Shown here: piece by piece, positions 7,168 to 8,210 of the stretch
Position numbering within the stretch: the first letter of the stretch is position 1
How the letters are laid out: every line of letters begins with the position of its first letter
NCBI GenBank assembly: GCA_003167015.1
Contig: PMUF01000085.1
Location: 4,582-12,791 of the forward strand
From: Chitinophagaceae bacterium
GTDB lineage: Bacteria; Bacteroidota; Bacteroidia; Chitinophagales; Chitinophagaceae
DNA: 8,210 nt
Direction: 5' to 3'
Position numbers and translations under genes: made by a program
The notes under the pieces: model-generated
Told to the model about the DNA's origin: nothing
What the model saw: the letters and a program-made list of their open reading frames with translations, nothing else
Databases searched by the model: none

Positions 7168-8210
7168 CTACTGAAAGCGCCGGGGAGAAGGTATCTTAAC
7201 CGAAAAACGACTTCCTTTCCCCGGCTCACTTTCAATCTCAAGGAAGGCCCCGTCTTTTTCGATCAGTTCCATGCAAAGCATAAGACCCAGCCCTGCTCCA
7301 AACTGCCCTTCCGTATCGGGCTTATGGAAAACCTGTTTACTAACGATCCTGGAAATTTCATCCCGTGAAAGGCCAATGCCTGTATCTTTCACGGCGATCT
7401 CCATATGATCCTCCGTCGTTACAGAACTTATAATGACCTCCCCACCGCTGACGGTGAATTTAATAGCATTATTGATCAGGTTTCGCAACACCATTTTAAT
7501 GATATCTCTGTCGGCATGAACGGCTGAACAGGGCATTATTGTGTTGATCAGCCGGATGCCCTTACTATCTACAAGCGCTTTGAACAACCGGCAATTTTCT
7601 GCTGCTATTTCCTGTAAATCGAAATCAGTAGGGACCGACCGTATCCCCTGCATCTGGGTCTTTGACCAGAACAACAGGTTATTCAATAAATGACCGGTCA
7701 CCAATAAGTGTTCGCTCAGCTCAACGCTGAAGGATCTTACTTCGTGTTCAGACATAGCAGGGTTTTTCATCAGGTCTACTACAGCCTTCATCATACCGAT
7801 CGGGCCTCTCAGGTCATGCGAGATGATCGAAAAAAGCTTGTCTTTTGTCGTATTTAATTCTCTCAATACTTTAGCCTGATCGATAATTTCCCTGGTCTTT
7901 TCATCCACCTTCTTTTCCAGGATGATATTCTTCCGATTGATTCTCCGGGCATTAATTTTAATCAGCACATATACCAAAGACACGGCGGACAACAGGTACA
8001 GGAGATAGGCCCACCAGGTCCTGAACCAGGGCGGTCTGATCGTAAAGGAAAAAGAAACAGGCTCGCTGATCTTTCCATACATATTCCTGGCCCTGACACG
8101 AAAAGTATATTTACCTTCCTGTAAATTGGTAAATACGGCTTCCTTATCAGATGACCAATCCGACCATTTATTATCAAATCCGTCCAGGCTGTATTGGTAG
8201 TCGACCTTAT
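7168..8210 (-). CDS. Y_Y_Y sensor histidine kinase, N-terminus beyond the window
   Basis: The C-terminal 346 codons plus stop of a sensor kinase. The frame stays open to the right edge, so the ATG at 8082 is internal and not the real start. Numbering from the first full codon (8206-8208): a Y_Y_Y domain at about 1-60 (YSLDGFDNKW), a membrane helix at about 66-83, a charged linker with EKTREI, H-box SIISHDLRGP with H131, N-box with N243 and N247, G1 DTGIG from D275 and G2 GAGLGL at 304-309. All motifs needed for kinase activity are visible, and no receiver domain follows before the stop TAG. It is a close paralog of the kinase at 1-2927: whole blocks such as MKAVVDLMKN and SKTQM are shared. 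It is much richer in A+T in the stretch I compared. A propeller domain probably precedes it, by analogy with the paralog. It converges with the central sensor. Confidence 0.93.
   Translation of the reverse strand, partial: KVDYQYSLDGFDNKWSDWSSDKEAVFTNLQEGKYTFRVRARNMYGKISEPVSFSFTIRPPWFRTWWAYLLYLLSAVSLVYVLIKINARRINRKNIILEKKVDEKTREIIDQAKVLRELNTTKDKLFSIISHDLRGPIGMMKAVVDLMKNPAMSEHEVRSFSVELSEHLLVTGHLLNNLLFWSKTQMQGIRSVPTDFDLQEIAAENCRLFKALVDSKGIRLINTIMPCSAVHADRDIIKMVLRNLINNAIKFTVSGGEVIISSVTTEDHMEIAVKDTGIGLSRDEISRIVSKQVFHKPDTEGQFGAGLGLMLCMELIEKDGAFLEIESEPGKGSRFSVKIPSPRRFQ

Overview
The window looks like chromosomal DNA from a member of the Bacteroidota, most likely a Chitinophaga-like lineage. The evidence is the gene content: periplasmic beta-propeller sensors ending in a Y_Y_Y domain, a hybrid-two-component-type sensor, and an RteC-like protein. 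The starts also lack clear Shine-Dalgarno sequences, as is usual in that phylum. The lineage is inferred from protein style only; no rRNA or other marker gene is present.

Layout: (1) 1-2927, minus strand: a membrane sensor histidine kinase whose last C-terminal residues lie beyond the left edge. (2) 2998-3498, minus: a short RteC-like protein that appears to lack the second half of the family. (3) 3499-3953: a 455-base divergent intergenic region with about four degenerate 16-bp tandem repeats and two perfect 13-bp palindromes. (4) 3954-7133, plus: a 1059-residue sensor with about 14 propeller motifs, a Y_Y_Y domain, one membrane segment and a degenerate kinase core. (5) 7134-7167: a 34-base convergent gap with a GC-rich hairpin. 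(6) 7168-8210, minus: the C-terminal part of a second sensor kinase, closely related to (1), whose N-terminus lies beyond the right edge.

The most notable point is the central sensor. Serine (S857) stands where the phosphoacceptor histidine is expected. The ATP-lid segment between the G1 and G2 boxes is missing in frame. The receiver and AraC-type domains usual for this architecture are absent. It therefore looks like a pseudo-histidine kinase. It sits between two paralogous kinases that keep all the catalytic motifs visible here. Those two paralogs are very similar in protein, yet differ by about 20 percentage points in GC over the matching stretch I counted by hand.

No response regulator is visible, so both intact kinases are orphans within this window. 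A plausible but unproven reading is a sensory cluster in which an inactive propeller sensor modulates, or has decayed beside, two active kinases. The RteC-like protein and the repeats upstream of it may be a local regulatory element.
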